DNA of 64,000 nt, taken from the NCBI RefSeq assembly GCF_001468395.1, contig NZ_LNSG01000009.1:62001-126000 (forward strand). The letters run 5' to 3'. The notes beneath the pieces were generated by a model that saw nothing but the letters and a program-made list of their open reading frames with translations, did no database searches and was not told where the DNA came from. Positions 53,412 to 63,938 of this stretch are shown piece after piece (the stretch's first letter is position 1; the number at the start of each line of letters is the position of its first letter). This stretch comes from Sphingopyxis sp. H073 (GTDB taxonomy: Bacteria > Pseudomonadota > Alphaproteobacteria > Sphingomonadales > Sphingomonadaceae). The translations under genes and the position numbers were made by a program.

Positions 53412-54155
53412 GTGCACTTTCTGTTGCTCTCGATCGCGTTGCAATTGCTCTGCATCGTTCATGTGTTCCGCACCGGGCGCAATACTGCGTGGATCATGGC
53501 AATCGCCTTTCTTCCGATGGTCGGTATGCTCGCCTATTTCATCGTCGAAATCCTGCCCGGCCTGCGGCACGACCGACGCGTTCGCGATGTCCGAACGAAG
53601 GTCGCCGACAAGATGGATCCCGAGCGGCGCGTGCGGGCTGCGAATGATGCAGTCGAATTCAGCAATACCGCAGGCAACCGCCTTGAACTTGGCGACGCGC
53701 TGATGGTGCGCGGGCGGTATGACGAAGCTCTGAAGCAGTTTCGCGAGGCCGAACGGCTGTCTCCGCACGTTGATCGGGCAATCGGGATGCGGATAGCCGA
53801 AGCGGCTTACGAAGCCGGACGTTTCAGCGAGGCGCTGGCAGCAATCGACAGGCTGCCGGAGACGATCTCGCAGACCGAGCTCGACCGGCGAACGCTGCTG
53901 CGCGCGAAGGTCGCCGAAGCCGATGACCGTCCACATGACGCACTACCGCTCTATCGCGATATCGTCGAGCGCGTACCCGGCGACGAAGTACGTTGCCGCA
54001 TTGCGGCGCTATTGATCGCTCAAGGTGACCGGCGCGGGGCCCGGGCCCTGTTACAAGAGGTCGAGCAGCGAATGAAGCGCACCCCGCCGGTGACGCTGAA
54101 GGCCGAAGCGGCGATGTACGACTGGGCCAAACGGACGCTTGCCGAACTGCGCTAG
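53412..54155 (+). CDS. Membrane-anchored TPR protein
   Basis: 247 residues from a GTG start. Two N-terminal hydrophobic helices (about 2-18 and 24-44) resemble a PLDc_N-like hairpin, then a cytosolic region with at least three TPR-like repeats (about 90-215: RLELGDALMVRGRYDEALKQFREAERL and following). Such proteins usually scaffold other proteins at the membrane. The 4-base gap to the AmpG-like gene suggests joint expression and perhaps a link to cell-wall recycling. It ends with a 4-base overlap with folC. Confidence 0.8.
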   Translation: MHFLLLSIALQLLCIVHVFRTGRNTAWIMAIAFLPMVGMLAYFIVEILPGLRHDRRVRDVRTKVADKMDPERRVRAANDAVEFSNTAGNRLELGDALMVRGRYDEALKQFREAERLSPHVDRAIGMRIAEAAYEAGRFSEALAAIDRLPETISQTELDRRTLLRAKVAEADDRPHDALPLYRDIVERVPGDEVRCRIAALLIAQGDRRGARALLQEVEQRMKRTPPVTLKAEAAMYDWAKRTLAELR

Positions 54156-55492
54156 GCGGGTGGCTCGCCGTTGAGATCGAGCACGACGCCGCCGAGATAG
54201 AGCGATCCGCAGATCAGCACGTCGCCGGCGAGACGACGCTCGGCGATGTGGCGCAGCGCCGCGCTCACGTCGTCGCACGGCTGCGCGTCGACGACACCGA
54301 GGTCCGACTGAACCCATTGGCACAGATCCTTGGGATCGTGATGCTCGTGCCCGGGGATCGGAACGGCCTGAAACGATGCGATATGGTCGGCAAAAGGGCT
54401 GAGAAAGCCCATTGCGTCCTTGCTGCGGAGCAGGCCGCAGACGATGTGGAACGGCAACCGACCGCCCATCGCACGCGCCAGCGCGGCCCCCGCGTCGGGA
54501 TTGTGCCCGCCGTCGAGCCATATTTCGCGGCTACCGGGGACGAGCGCGGTCAGCGGTCCGGGTCCGAGCTTTTGCATCCGTCCGGGCCAGAAAGCGGCCG
54601 ACACGCCAGACGCGATAGCGGCTTCGCCCGGACGTGGGCCGGGGGCGATATCGAGCATCGCGATGGCCAGCCCGGCATTGCGCATCTGATGCAGGCCCGC
54701 CATCCTTGGCTCGAGAACCCCGGTGATCGACCCCGAGTTCGATTGCCAGCGAAAACCGTTGCCCTCGGGCTCGATTGCCCAGCCATCGCCTTCGGAAAAC
54801 AAAGTGCCGCCGACCGCGGCGGCGCGCTCGCCGACCAGCTTCATGACGGCGTCGGGGTAGCGAAGCGTGGCCAGGGCGGAACCCGGCTTGAAGATGCCGG
54901 TCTTTTCCCATGCGATGCGCTTTATGGCGTCCGTTGGGACACCCTCTTCCGGCGCAAGCAGGAATGCCTCGTGATCGATACCGAGCGATGCAATGCCGCA
55001 GACGGCGGGCGCGGGGATGATATTGGTGGCGTCGAGGCGGCCGCCGAGGCCGACTTCGATGATGCAATCGTCCGCCGGAATGCGCGAGAAAGCGAGAAAG
55101 GCGGCCGCGGTCGTGACCTCGAAGAAACTAGCCTGCAGCCCCTCGGCCATGTCGAGCACCTCGGCGAGCAACGGCGCGAGCAGCGCATCGTCGATCAGGG
55201 TCCCGGCAAGGCGGATACGCTCGTTGAAGCGGACGAGATGCGGGCTGGTATAGGCGTGGACGCGGCGCCCCTGCGCCTCAAGGATCGCGCGGAGGAAGGC
55301 GCAGGTCGATCCCTTGCCGTTGGTGCCCGCGACATGGAAGGTCCGCGGCAACCGGTTCTGGGGATTCCCGAGCCGGCGGCAGAGTTCCGCAATGCGTTCG
55401 AGGCCCAGGATATCGCGGCCCGGCGACAACGCGCCAAGGCGGTCCAGCTGCGCCTGAACCGCCGGGTCGTCGGAACGGGCGAAGTCAGCCAT
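54152..55492 (-). CDS. folC: Bifunctional folylpolyglutamate/dihydrofolate synthase
   Basis: 446 residues of the Mur-ligase fold. Motifs: HVAGTNGKGSTCAFL (ATP P-loop), YTSPHLVRFNERI, ITRPA-type FEVTTAAAF, and LDGGHNPDAGAAL near the C-terminus. It attaches glutamate to dihydropteroate and folates. It is the last gene of the accD-containing operon, 19 bases after accD. accD-folC adjacency is common among proteobacteria. Confidence 0.94.
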   Translation of the reverse strand: MADFARSDDPAVQAQLDRLGALSPGRDILGLERIAELCRRLGNPQNRLPRTFHVAGTNGKGSTCAFLRAILEAQGRRVHAYTSPHLVRFNERIRLAGTLIDDALLAPLLAEVLDMAEGLQASFFEVTTAAAFLAFSRIPADDCIIEVGLGGRLDATNIIPAPAVCGIASLGIDHEAFLLAPEEGVPTDAIKRIAWEKTGIFKPGSALATLRYPDAVMKLVGERAAAVGGTLFSEGDGWAIEPEGNGFRWQSNSGSITGVLEPRMAGLHQMRNAGLAIAMLDIAPGPRPGEAAIASGVSAAFWPGRMQKLGPGPLTALVPGSREIWLDGGHNPDAGAALARAMGGRLPFHIVCGLLRSKDAMGFLSPFADHIASFQAVPIPGHEHHDPKDLCQWVQSDLGVVDAQPCDDVSAALRHIAERRLAGDVLICGSLYLGGVVLDLNGEPPA

Positions 55493-55511
55493 CGGAGGGG
55501 CCGCTTGAGGC

Positions 55512-56359
<848 letters not shown>

Positions 56360-56363
<4 letters not shown>

Positions 56364-57154
56364 GCGGCGATCTCCTTTGCGCCGCGGATAGCATCGGCGA
56401 GCGAGCGGGTGAAGGCCTCGACATGCGGCGCCGCGGCGTCGCCATGCTCGGCGATGATGTCGATGAACGCCGACCCGACGACGACGCCATCGGCGACGCG
56501 CGCGATCGCCGCGGCCTGATCGGGTGTGCGGACGCCGAAGCCGACCGCAACGGGCAGGTCGGTGGCGGCCTTGAGCCGCGCGACGGCTTTGTCGATGCTC
56601 GCCTGTGCGGCCTGTTGCTGGCCGGTGATCCCGGCGACCGAGACATAATAGAGGAAGCCGCCCGCGCCATCGAGCACTGCGGGCAGCCGTGCGGTGTCGG
56701 TCGTCGGAGTAGCGAGGCGGATGAGGTCGACCCCGGCGGCGCGCAGCGCGGGGCCGAGTTCGGGATCTTCCTCGGCGGGAACATCGACGCAGATCACGCC
56801 ATCGACACCCGCCTTGGCGCATTCTCCGGCGAACCAGTCGCCGCCGCGGATGGTCATCGGATTGGCATAGCCCATCAGGACGAGCGGGGTGTCGGGGTGA
56901 CGCTGGCGGAAAGCGGCGGCCTGTCCGAAGATGTCGGCTGTGGACGTGCCCTTAGCGAGACTGCGCAGATTTGCCTGCTGGATCGCCGGGCCATCAGCCA
57001 TCGGATCGGTGAAGGGCATGCCAAGCTCGATCACATCGGCACCCCCCGCGACGAGCGCGTCAAGGTTCGCGGCGGTGTCTCCGTCGCCCGCGGTGATGAA
57101 GGCGACGAGCGCGGGGTGGGGTTTGGTGAAGGTGGCGGCGAAGCGGGTGCTCAT
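56360..57154 (-). CDS. trpA: Tryptophan synthase, alpha subunit
   Basis: 264 residues, TIM barrel. The catalytic Glu is in [17 protein letters not shown] and the second acid is Asp in [11 protein letters not shown]. It cleaves indole-3-glycerol phosphate and passes indole to TrpB. It is separated from trpB by a 199-base palindromic repeat block, unusual for a pair that is normally tightly spaced. The stop overlaps the accD start. Confidence 0.96.
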
Positions 57155-57157
57155 TCC

Positions 57158-57339
57158 CCCTCTCCCTTTGGGGGAGAGGGTTGCGCAGACTTGCGAGCTT
57201 GCTCGCTAGTCGTAGCTGGGTGAGGGGTATGCGATCGCTGCGCGATCGCGCGAGCCAGAGGCTCGCTCACCCTCATCCAACTGCGCCTAGGCGGCTGCGC
57301 CGCCAAGGCTTCGTATCCTTCTCCCTTCAAGGGAGAAGG
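57158..57339. repeat. Composite palindromic intergenic repeat between trpB and trpA
   Basis: This fills the 199-base gap. The outer hairpins are CCCTCTCCC/GGGAGAGGG (57158-57166 with 57172-57180) and CCTTCTCCC/GGGAGAAGG (57317-57325 with 57331-57339). Between them are GCGAGC-TT-GCTCGC, GCGATCGC-TGC-GCGATCGC and GAGCC-AGA-GGCTC. Two longer arms, GTAGCTGGGTGAGGG and the inverted CCCTCATCCAACTGC, match at about 12 of 15 positions. An open frame reads through it on the minus strand but is low complexity and probably not a gene. Confidence 0.75.
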
Positions 57340-57353
57340 GTTTGCATGGGAGC

Positions 57354-58574
<1,221 letters not shown>

Positions 58575-58674
58575 GATCATTTCCATCGGCAAGGTTGGGG
58601 CACGCGCTTCGAGATAGTCTCAAGCGATCAGCGCCATCGTTTGCCGATAGCCGTGACGGAGGCGAACCGTGTCA

Positions 58675-59304
58675 TCATGCGGCGACCGCTTTAAGGAAAG
58701 CAGCGATCTTGTCCACATCCTTGACGCCCGGTGCACTTTCGACACCCGATGAAACATCGACGAGCGGCGCACCGGTCTCCGCTATCGCTTGTCCGACATT
58801 GTCCGGGGTCAGCCCGCCGGCAATCCCCCAGTCCATGCTATGACGGTGGTTCGCGAGCAGCGACCAGTCGAACCGCGTTCCGGTTCCACCGGGCATCGCC
58901 GCCGCAGGGGCGTCGAACAGGATGCGATCGGCGATGCCGCGATATTTCTGCGTGCGATCCAGCGTGTCGGCGTCCCTGAGGCCGATTGCCTTCCATATCT
59001 GTGCCGGAACGAGTTGCTTCACGCGCGCGAGCCATTCGGGGGTTTCGGTGCCGTGGAACTGGATAATGTCGGGACGAACCTTGGACAGCGCCTCGCCGGT
59101 CAATTGCTGCGAGGCATTGACCAGCAGCAGCGCGACCTTGACCTTGCCCTGCGCGCGCTGACGCAGTTCGGCCGCGAGATCGAGCGCAACATGGCGCGGG
59201 CTCGGCTCGTAGTGGACAAGGCCGATGTGGGTCGCGCCGAGACGAATGGCGGCATCGACCGTTTCGGGCGTCGACAGCCCGCAAATCTTCACCAACGGTG
59301 GCAT
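58675..59304 (-). CDS. trpF: Phosphoribosylanthranilate isomerase
   Basis: 209 residues, TIM barrel. The N-terminal VKICGLSTPETVDAA contains the catalytic Cys. QFHGTETPEW and the C-terminal AGGLTPDNVGQAI with DVSSGVESAPGVKD complete the signature. It converts phosphoribosylanthranilate to CdRP. The start at 59304 matches the conserved beginning; the open frame upstream is not protein-like. It follows pyrF by 10 bases. Confidence 0.96.
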   Translation of the reverse strand: MPPLVKICGLSTPETVDAAIRLGATHIGLVHYEPSPRHVALDLAAELRQRAQGKVKVALLLVNASQQLTGEALSKVRPDIIQFHGTETPEWLARVKQLVPAQIWKAIGLRDADTLDRTQKYRGIADRILFDAPAAAMPGGTGTRFDWSLLANHRHSMDWGIAGGLTPDNVGQAIAETGAPLVDVSSGVESAPGVKDVDKIAAFLKAVAA

Positions 59305-59314
59305 GGAATACTTT

Positions 59315-59989
59315 CTAGAGCGTGGCTTCGATCTCGCGCGCGGCGAGATCGGGGTCGGCCGACTGGCTGATCGGGCGGCCGACGACGAGGATCGAGGCGC
59401 CATCCGACATGGCCTGGGCGGGCGTGACAACCCGTTTCTGGTCGCCGACCTTGCCATTCGCCGGGCGGACGCCGGGGACGACGAAGAAACCGCCCGGCCA
59501 GACCTTGCGCGCCAGCTTCACCTCGCGGCCCGAGCAAACGATGCCGTCGAGCCCGGATTCGCGCGCAAGCTTGGCCAGACGGACGACCTGATCGTCGGGA
59601 GCCCCAACAACGCCTATATCTTCAAGGTCGGGCGCATCGAGGCTAGTGAGGACGGTCACCGCGACAACCTTCGTGTTGAGACCCGCCACCGCCTTGGCCT
59701 CTTCCATCATCGCGCGGCCACCGGCGGCGTGAACGGTCAGGATCGCGGCTTCGAGCGGCCGCAGCGCCTGGATCGCCTTGGCCACGGTGTTCGGAATGTC
59801 ATGCAGCTTGAGGTCGAGGAAGATCGGCAGGCCGAATTTCGCCATTTCGTGCACGCCATGATGGCCGTTGGCGCAGAAGAATTCGAGCCCCAGCTTGAGC
59901 CCGCCGACATGATGCCGCACCTTTTGCGCCAGGGTCAGCGCGGCATCGAGATGCGGGGTGTCGATGGCAAGATAGATGGGGGAGGTCAT
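59315..59989 (-). CDS. pyrF: Orotidine-5'-phosphate decarboxylase
   Basis: 224 residues. The catalytic signature is IFLDLKLHDIPNTVAKA, with the Asp-Lys-Asp network, after an N-terminal YLAIDTPHLDAAL. The C-terminal VVPGVRP and ILVVGRPISQSADP bind phosphate. It makes UMP in pyrimidine synthesis. The start overlaps the lapA stop (ATGA). The lapA-pyrF-trpF order is a familiar alphaproteobacterial arrangement. Confidence 0.96.
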   Translation of the reverse strand: MTSPIYLAIDTPHLDAALTLAQKVRHHVGGLKLGLEFFCANGHHGVHEMAKFGLPIFLDLKLHDIPNTVAKAIQALRPLEAAILTVHAAGGRAMMEEAKAVAGLNTKVVAVTVLTSLDAPDLEDIGVVGAPDDQVVRLAKLARESGLDGIVCSGREVKLARKVWPGGFFVVPGVRPANGKVGDQKRVVTPAQAMSDGASILVVGRPISQSADPDLAAREIEATL

Positions 59990-60336
59990 GGAATATCCAG
60001 TGGCAGGGTTGGGGAGTTGGTGCCGCCCGCGGGCGGCGTCGCCGCAGGGGCGGGCGCCGACGCCGGCTCGACCGGTCGATTGGCAAGTGCACGCAAGTCC
60101 GAAAGCTGCCGTTCGCTCGTGTCGAGTCGACGCTTCATCGACCAGCGCGTGGTGCGAAGCGCGATCCACATCGGCACGCTACCGATCAGGAAGGAGACCA
60201 GCACAACCAAAGGAAGTTTCGTCTCCGCTTCCCAACCGGGCCAGATCGTGACCGTAACGACGCGCCAGTTCGCCATCGCAAATATCACCAGCACCGCGGT
60301 CAGCAGAACCCAGATGATCGTCCGCAACGTCCCCAT
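59986..60336 (-). CDS. lapA: Lipopolysaccharide assembly protein A-like (DUF1049)
   Basis: 116 residues with two membrane helices (about 5-22 and 42-60). The NWRVVTVTIWPGW segment between them and a short charged coiled coil after the second helix are typical of LapA. The Pro/Ala-rich tail is low complexity. In E. coli LapA helps to set LPS synthesis rates; the role here is inferred. It heads the pyrF-trp-accD-folC run. Confidence 0.85.
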   Translation of the reverse strand: MGTLRTIIWVLLTAVLVIFAMANWRVVTVTIWPGWEAETKLPLVVLVSFLIGSVPMWIALRTTRWSMKRRLDTSERQLSDLRALANRPVEPASAPAPAATPPAGGTNSPTLPLDIP

Positions 60337-60396
60337 TCGCTTCGCTCCTCCGCAGGCTGGCCTCGACCCTATGACAGATTTGCGAGCGTTTCCAGC

Positions 60397-61713
60397 CTAT
60401 GCCTTGCCGAAAACGCGATCGAAGATCGTGTCGACCTGCTTCATGTGATAACCGAGATCGAACAATTCGGTGAGTTGTTCGGCCGACAGGCGTGCCGTCA
60501 CATCCGCATCGGCCTTGAGCAGTTCGAGCAGCGAAAGCTGCCCGTCCGATTCCCAGACCTTCATCGCGTTGCGCTGGACGAGTGCGTAGCTGTCCTCGCG
60601 GCTCGCGCCCGCCTGCGTCAGCGCGAGCAGGACGCGCTGCGAATGGACGAGGCCGCCCATGCGGTCGAGATTCTTCTGCATCCGCTCGGGATAGACGAGC
60701 AGCTTGTCGACGACGCCGGTCAGGCGGGCGAGCGCGAAGTCGAGCGTGATAGTCGCGTCGGGGCCGATGAAACGTTCGACCGACGAATGGCTGATGTCCC
60801 GCTCGTGCCACAGCGCGACATTCTCCATCGCGGGGATGACGACGCTGCGGACCATGCGCGCAAGGCCGGTCAGATTTTCGGTCAGTACCGGGTTGCGCTT
60901 GTGCGGCATTGCGGACGAGCCCTTCTGGCCCGGCGAGAAATATTCCTCGGCCTCGAGCACTTCGGTGCGCTGGAGGTGGCGGACCTCGATCGCCAGACGC
61001 TCGATCGACGAAGCGATGACGCCGAGCACGGCGAAGAACATCGCGTGACGATCGCGCGGGATGACCTGCGTCGAGACCGGCTCGATCGCGAGGCCAAGCT
61101 TCGCCGCGACATGCGCCTCGACGCGCGGGTCGATGTTCGCGAAGGTGCCGACGGCGCCCGAGATGGCGCAGGTCGCGATCTCGGCGCGCGCGGCGACGAG
61201 GCGGGCTTTGCAGCGCGAGAATTCGGCATAGGCCTCGGCGAGCTTCAGCCCGAAGGTGACGGGTTCGGCGTGGATGCCGTGGCTACGGCCGATCGTCGGC
61301 GTGAGCTTGTGCTCGTAGGCGCGGCGCTTGATCGCCTCGAGCAGCGCGTCGAGGTCGGCGAGCAGGAGGTCGGCCGCCTGGCTGAGTTGCACCGCGAGGC
61401 AGGTGTCGAGCACATCGCTCGACGTCATGCCCTGATGCATGAAGCGTGCTTCATCGCCGACATTTTCGGCGACCCACGTAAGGAAGGCAATCACATCATG
61501 CTTGGTGACGGCCTCGATCGCGTCGATCGCCTCGACGTCGATTTTCGGATTGGTGGCCCACCATTCCCACAAGGCCTTGGCGGCGGATTTCGGAACGGTT
61601 CCCAGCTCGGCAAGCGCGTCGGTGGCATGCGCTTCGATCTCGAACCAGATGCGAAAACGATTCTCGGGCGACCATATAGCCGTCATGTCGGGCCGAGCGT
61701 AACGCGGAACCAT
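60397..61713 (-). CDS. purB: Adenylosuccinate lyase
   Basis: 438 residues of the fumarase/aspartase fold. The family signature GSSAMPHKRNPVLTENL is present, with the catalytic Ser in that loop. TSSDVLDTCLAVQL and GRSHGIHAEPVTFG hold the catalytic His. It acts twice in purine synthesis (SAICAR and adenylosuccinate cleavage). The start at 61713 has AAGGAAGGAA 5-9 bases upstream; upstream frames are not protein-like. Confidence 0.96.
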   Translation of the reverse strand: MVPRYARPDMTAIWSPENRFRIWFEIEAHATDALAELGTVPKSAAKALWEWWATNPKIDVEAIDAIEAVTKHDVIAFLTWVAENVGDEARFMHQGMTSSDVLDTCLAVQLSQAADLLLADLDALLEAIKRRAYEHKLTPTIGRSHGIHAEPVTFGLKLAEAYAEFSRCKARLVAARAEIATCAISGAVGTFANIDPRVEAHVAAKLGLAIEPVSTQVIPRDRHAMFFAVLGVIASSIERLAIEVRHLQRTEVLEAEEYFSPGQKGSSAMPHKRNPVLTENLTGLARMVRSVVIPAMENVALWHERDISHSSVERFIGPDATITLDFALARLTGVVDKLLVYPERMQKNLDRMGGLVHSQRVLLALTQAGASREDSYALVQRNAMKVWESDGQLSLLELLKADADVTARLSAEQLTELFDLGYHMKQVDTIFDRVFGKA

Positions 61714-61911
61714 TGAAATTCCTTCCTTTTGTGTCGCTTCGTCGCAAATCGGCAGCGAATTCGCGACGGGGCGCCCCCTAGCAGGGCCGGGGCGTTTAGC
61801 CAATCGCGGCAACCACGCAACTTCCCCGAAGCCCGCGCGGTTGATCTTGTGCCCGTTCCCAAAGGCGCTCGATCGCAACCGCTGGTCGGCCGCCGCTACA
61901 GGAGAATAATC

Positions 61912-62349
61912 ATGTTGAAGCAAGTCCTTTTGATCGGCGCCGCCATTGTCAGTTTCCCGGCGCTGGCCCAGAATACGCCGCCGGCCGACCCGACCGCGCC
62001 CCCGCCTGCCGAGCAGGCCGATCCGGCTGCGCCTGCTCCCGCGAGCGCTCCGTCCGCGGGTGAAGCCGCCAAGCCGGCACCTTCGGGCGCGGCCGCCACG
62101 CCCGCACAGGTTGCGCAGATCGTCAATCAAGAGTTCGCATCCTATGACGCGGACAAGAGCAGCGACCTCAACCAGTCGGAATTCGCGGCCTGGATGAAGA
62201 AGCTGCGCACCGCGACCGAGCCGTCGATCGATCCCGAATCGGAGCAGGTCAAAACCTGGGTCGGCCAGGCTTGGGCAGCGGCGGACGCCGACAAATCGGG
62301 TGCCGTCAGCAAGGACGAACTGACCGGCTTCCTGTCGCGCGGCGCCTGA
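61912..62349 (+). CDS. Secreted EF-hand domain protein
   Basis: 145 residues. A signal peptide (MLKQVLLIGAAIVSFPALA) is followed by a 50-residue Pro/Ala-rich linker and two EF-hand loops, DADKSSDLNQSE and DADKSGAVSKDE. Both have Asp at 1, 3 and 5 or equivalents and Glu at 12, so both should bind calcium. It is probably periplasmic. AGGAG lies 8 bases upstream. Function beyond calcium binding is unknown; the type is frequent in sphingomonads. Confidence 0.9.
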   Translation: MLKQVLLIGAAIVSFPALAQNTPPADPTAPPPAEQADPAAPAPASAPSAGEAAKPAPSGAAATPAQVAQIVNQEFASYDADKSSDLNQSEFAAWMKKLRTATEPSIDPESEQVKTWVGQAWAAADADKSGAVSKDELTGFLSRGA

Positions 62350-62377
62350 TTTTCAGCGCCGTTGGTAAAGGAGCGTC

Positions 62378-62405
62378 GCAGCCGTCGGAGAAATCCGGCG
62401 GCTGC
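62378..62405. terminator. Bidirectional hairpin between the EF-hand and rnk-like genes
   Basis: A 12-bp stem with one G-T wobble (GCAGCCGTCGGA with TCCGGCGGCTGC) capped by a GAAA tetraloop. It lies between convergent genes. T-tracts are weak, so termination may be partial or rho-assisted. Confidence 0.6.
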
Positions 62406-62420
62406 TTCGCACCGGGCAGG

Positions 62421-62834
62421 TCATGCCGCGCGCGGCGGCTGCAGGACTGCACGGATGGTAAGCGCGCGTTCCTGCCCGTCGCGGTCGGGCCAGAGAATCG
62501 CGCTACCGGCACGCATTCCGATCAACCCGGCGCCGACGGGCGTGAGGATGGAAATGCGCCCTGTCGCGATATCGGCGTCGGAAGGATAGACGAGGCGCAC
62601 GCTGCGGACGGCGCCGTTCGCCGCGTCGACGAAATCGACCTCGCTGTTCATCGTCACCACGTCGCGCGGGACGTGACGTTCCTTGTGGATTGTCGCGCGG
62701 CCGATCTCGCGGAGCAGAAGCTCGCTGACTTGCGGCATGCGCTTTTCGACGCCGATCGCGAGGTCGGTGAGCGCGTCGGCCTCACGATCGATCATATGGA
62801 CGGGCGGCTTTCTGACGGCCTTTGCGTTGGTCAT
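62421..62834 (-). CDS. Rnk/GreA-C-terminal-like protein (nucleoside diphosphate kinase regulator family)
   Basis: 137 residues. The C-terminal part (about 55-137) matches the GreA/GreB C-terminal fold as in Rnk: DVVTMNSEVDFVD, RSVRLVYPSDAD, ISILTPVGAGLIGMRAG. The N-terminal 50 residues form a short helical region rather than the full GreA coiled coil. Such proteins bind RNA polymerase or influence nucleotide pools. The 217 bases upstream, to radC, hold a CCCCGG-GCTG-CCGGGG hairpin (62905-62920) and no gene that I can support. Confidence 0.85.
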   Translation of the reverse strand: MTNAKAVRKPPVHMIDREADALTDLAIGVEKRMPQVSELLLREIGRATIHKERHVPRDVVTMNSEVDFVDAANGAVRSVRLVYPSDADIATGRISILTPVGAGLIGMRAGSAILWPDRDGQERALTIRAVLQPPRAA

Positions 62835-63051
62835 GGGGATGCTTTCAGCAGAATAGGGGACGGGCGCCCGAAAGGCTTCCCATCTGGAAGTTTCGGAAGT
62901 TTCACCCCGGGCTGCCGGGGCGTGACGCGCCGGAACCCGGGGCTAGATGCCCGCGAGAAGCTGTCCCCCATGGTGGCGGAAGCGAAGATGGTGCTGCCGA
63001 ATCTGCATGGCGCGATGATGTGCTGCCCGCGCCAACAAGTAAAGCGTGCAG

Positions 63052-63741
63052 CTACAGCAGGCCGAGCCCGCGAAGGCTGCGATGGTCGGCGCCGCCGATA
63101 ACGATGTGATCGTGAAGGACGATGCCAAGCTTGCCCGCGGCCGCCGCAAGCTCGCGCGTGATCGCGATATCCTGCCGGCTCGGTTCTGGATTGCCGCTCG
63201 GATGATTGTGGACGACGATGATCGCAGCCGCACCGAGTTCGAGGCCGCGCTTCACGACCTCGCGAACATAGATCGCCGACTGGTCGATGGAGCCCTCGCT
63301 CGCCACCTCATCGCGGATCAGCATGTTGCGCGAGTTGAGATAGAGTATGCGCACGCGCTCGATATCGATCGGCCCCATGTCGGCGCGCAGCCAATCGAGC
63401 AGCGCGTCCCAACTGGACAGCAGAGGCTTCTCGCGGAACTCGCCCTTCAGCATCCGCAGGCTCGTCGCCTGGACGATTTTCAGCGCGGCGACGGCAGTGT
63501 CCCCCATGCCGCTGACACGGCGAAGCGATTCGGGATCGGCGCTTGCCAGTTGTGCCAACGACCCGAATTCGTGGAGCAGCGCCTTCGCGAGCGGCTTCGT
63601 GTCGCGACGCGGGATCGCCAGCGCGAGCAAATATTCGACCAGCTCGTAATCGGCCATGCCCTCGGGATCGGTCAGCAGGCGGGAGCGCAGGCGCGCGCGG
63701 TGGCCGCTGTGGTCGTGAAGGGGTGCGGGTGCATCGGCCAT
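63052..63741 (-). CDS. radC: RadC-family JAB-domain protein
   Basis: 229 residues. The N-terminal helix-hairpin-helix region reads LAQLASADPESLRRVSGMGDTAVAALK. The C-terminal JAB/MPN domain has the metal motif HNHPSGNPEPSRQDIAIT (HxH...D) with a preceding Glu. Despite its name the family has no proven DNA-repair activity. A start at 63783 is also open; 63741 is preferred because homologues begin near HDHSGHRARLRSR. Confidence 0.93.
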   Translation of the reverse strand: MADAPAPLHDHSGHRARLRSRLLTDPEGMADYELVEYLLALAIPRRDTKPLAKALLHEFGSLAQLASADPESLRRVSGMGDTAVAALKIVQATSLRMLKGEFREKPLLSSWDALLDWLRADMGPIDIERVRILYLNSRNMLIRDEVASEGSIDQSAIYVREVVKRGLELGAAAIIVVHNHPSGNPEPSRQDIAITRELAAAAGKLGIVLHDHIVIGGADHRSLRGLGLL

Positions 63742-63938
63742 GGCGCGGGCATAACCAGCTTGTGGGGCGCACTCAACGGACATAAGGTTCCCGGCCTATG
63801 GCTACGTCCCTATTGTTGCAGCCAATTGCGCCATTCTGGCGTTATCTGGCGGGCAGGGACGGACCTGCCGGGGGCGCATGAGGAAAAGAGCATAAGCGTC
63901 GTGACGTCATCCGCCACCATAGCCGCTTCGGTACCGGC

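Noticed and set aside
62905..62920. CCCCGG-GCTG-CCGGGG hairpin as the radC terminator
   Set aside because: The stem is only 6 bp and no T-run follows on the minus strand; it may be chance in GC-rich DNA.
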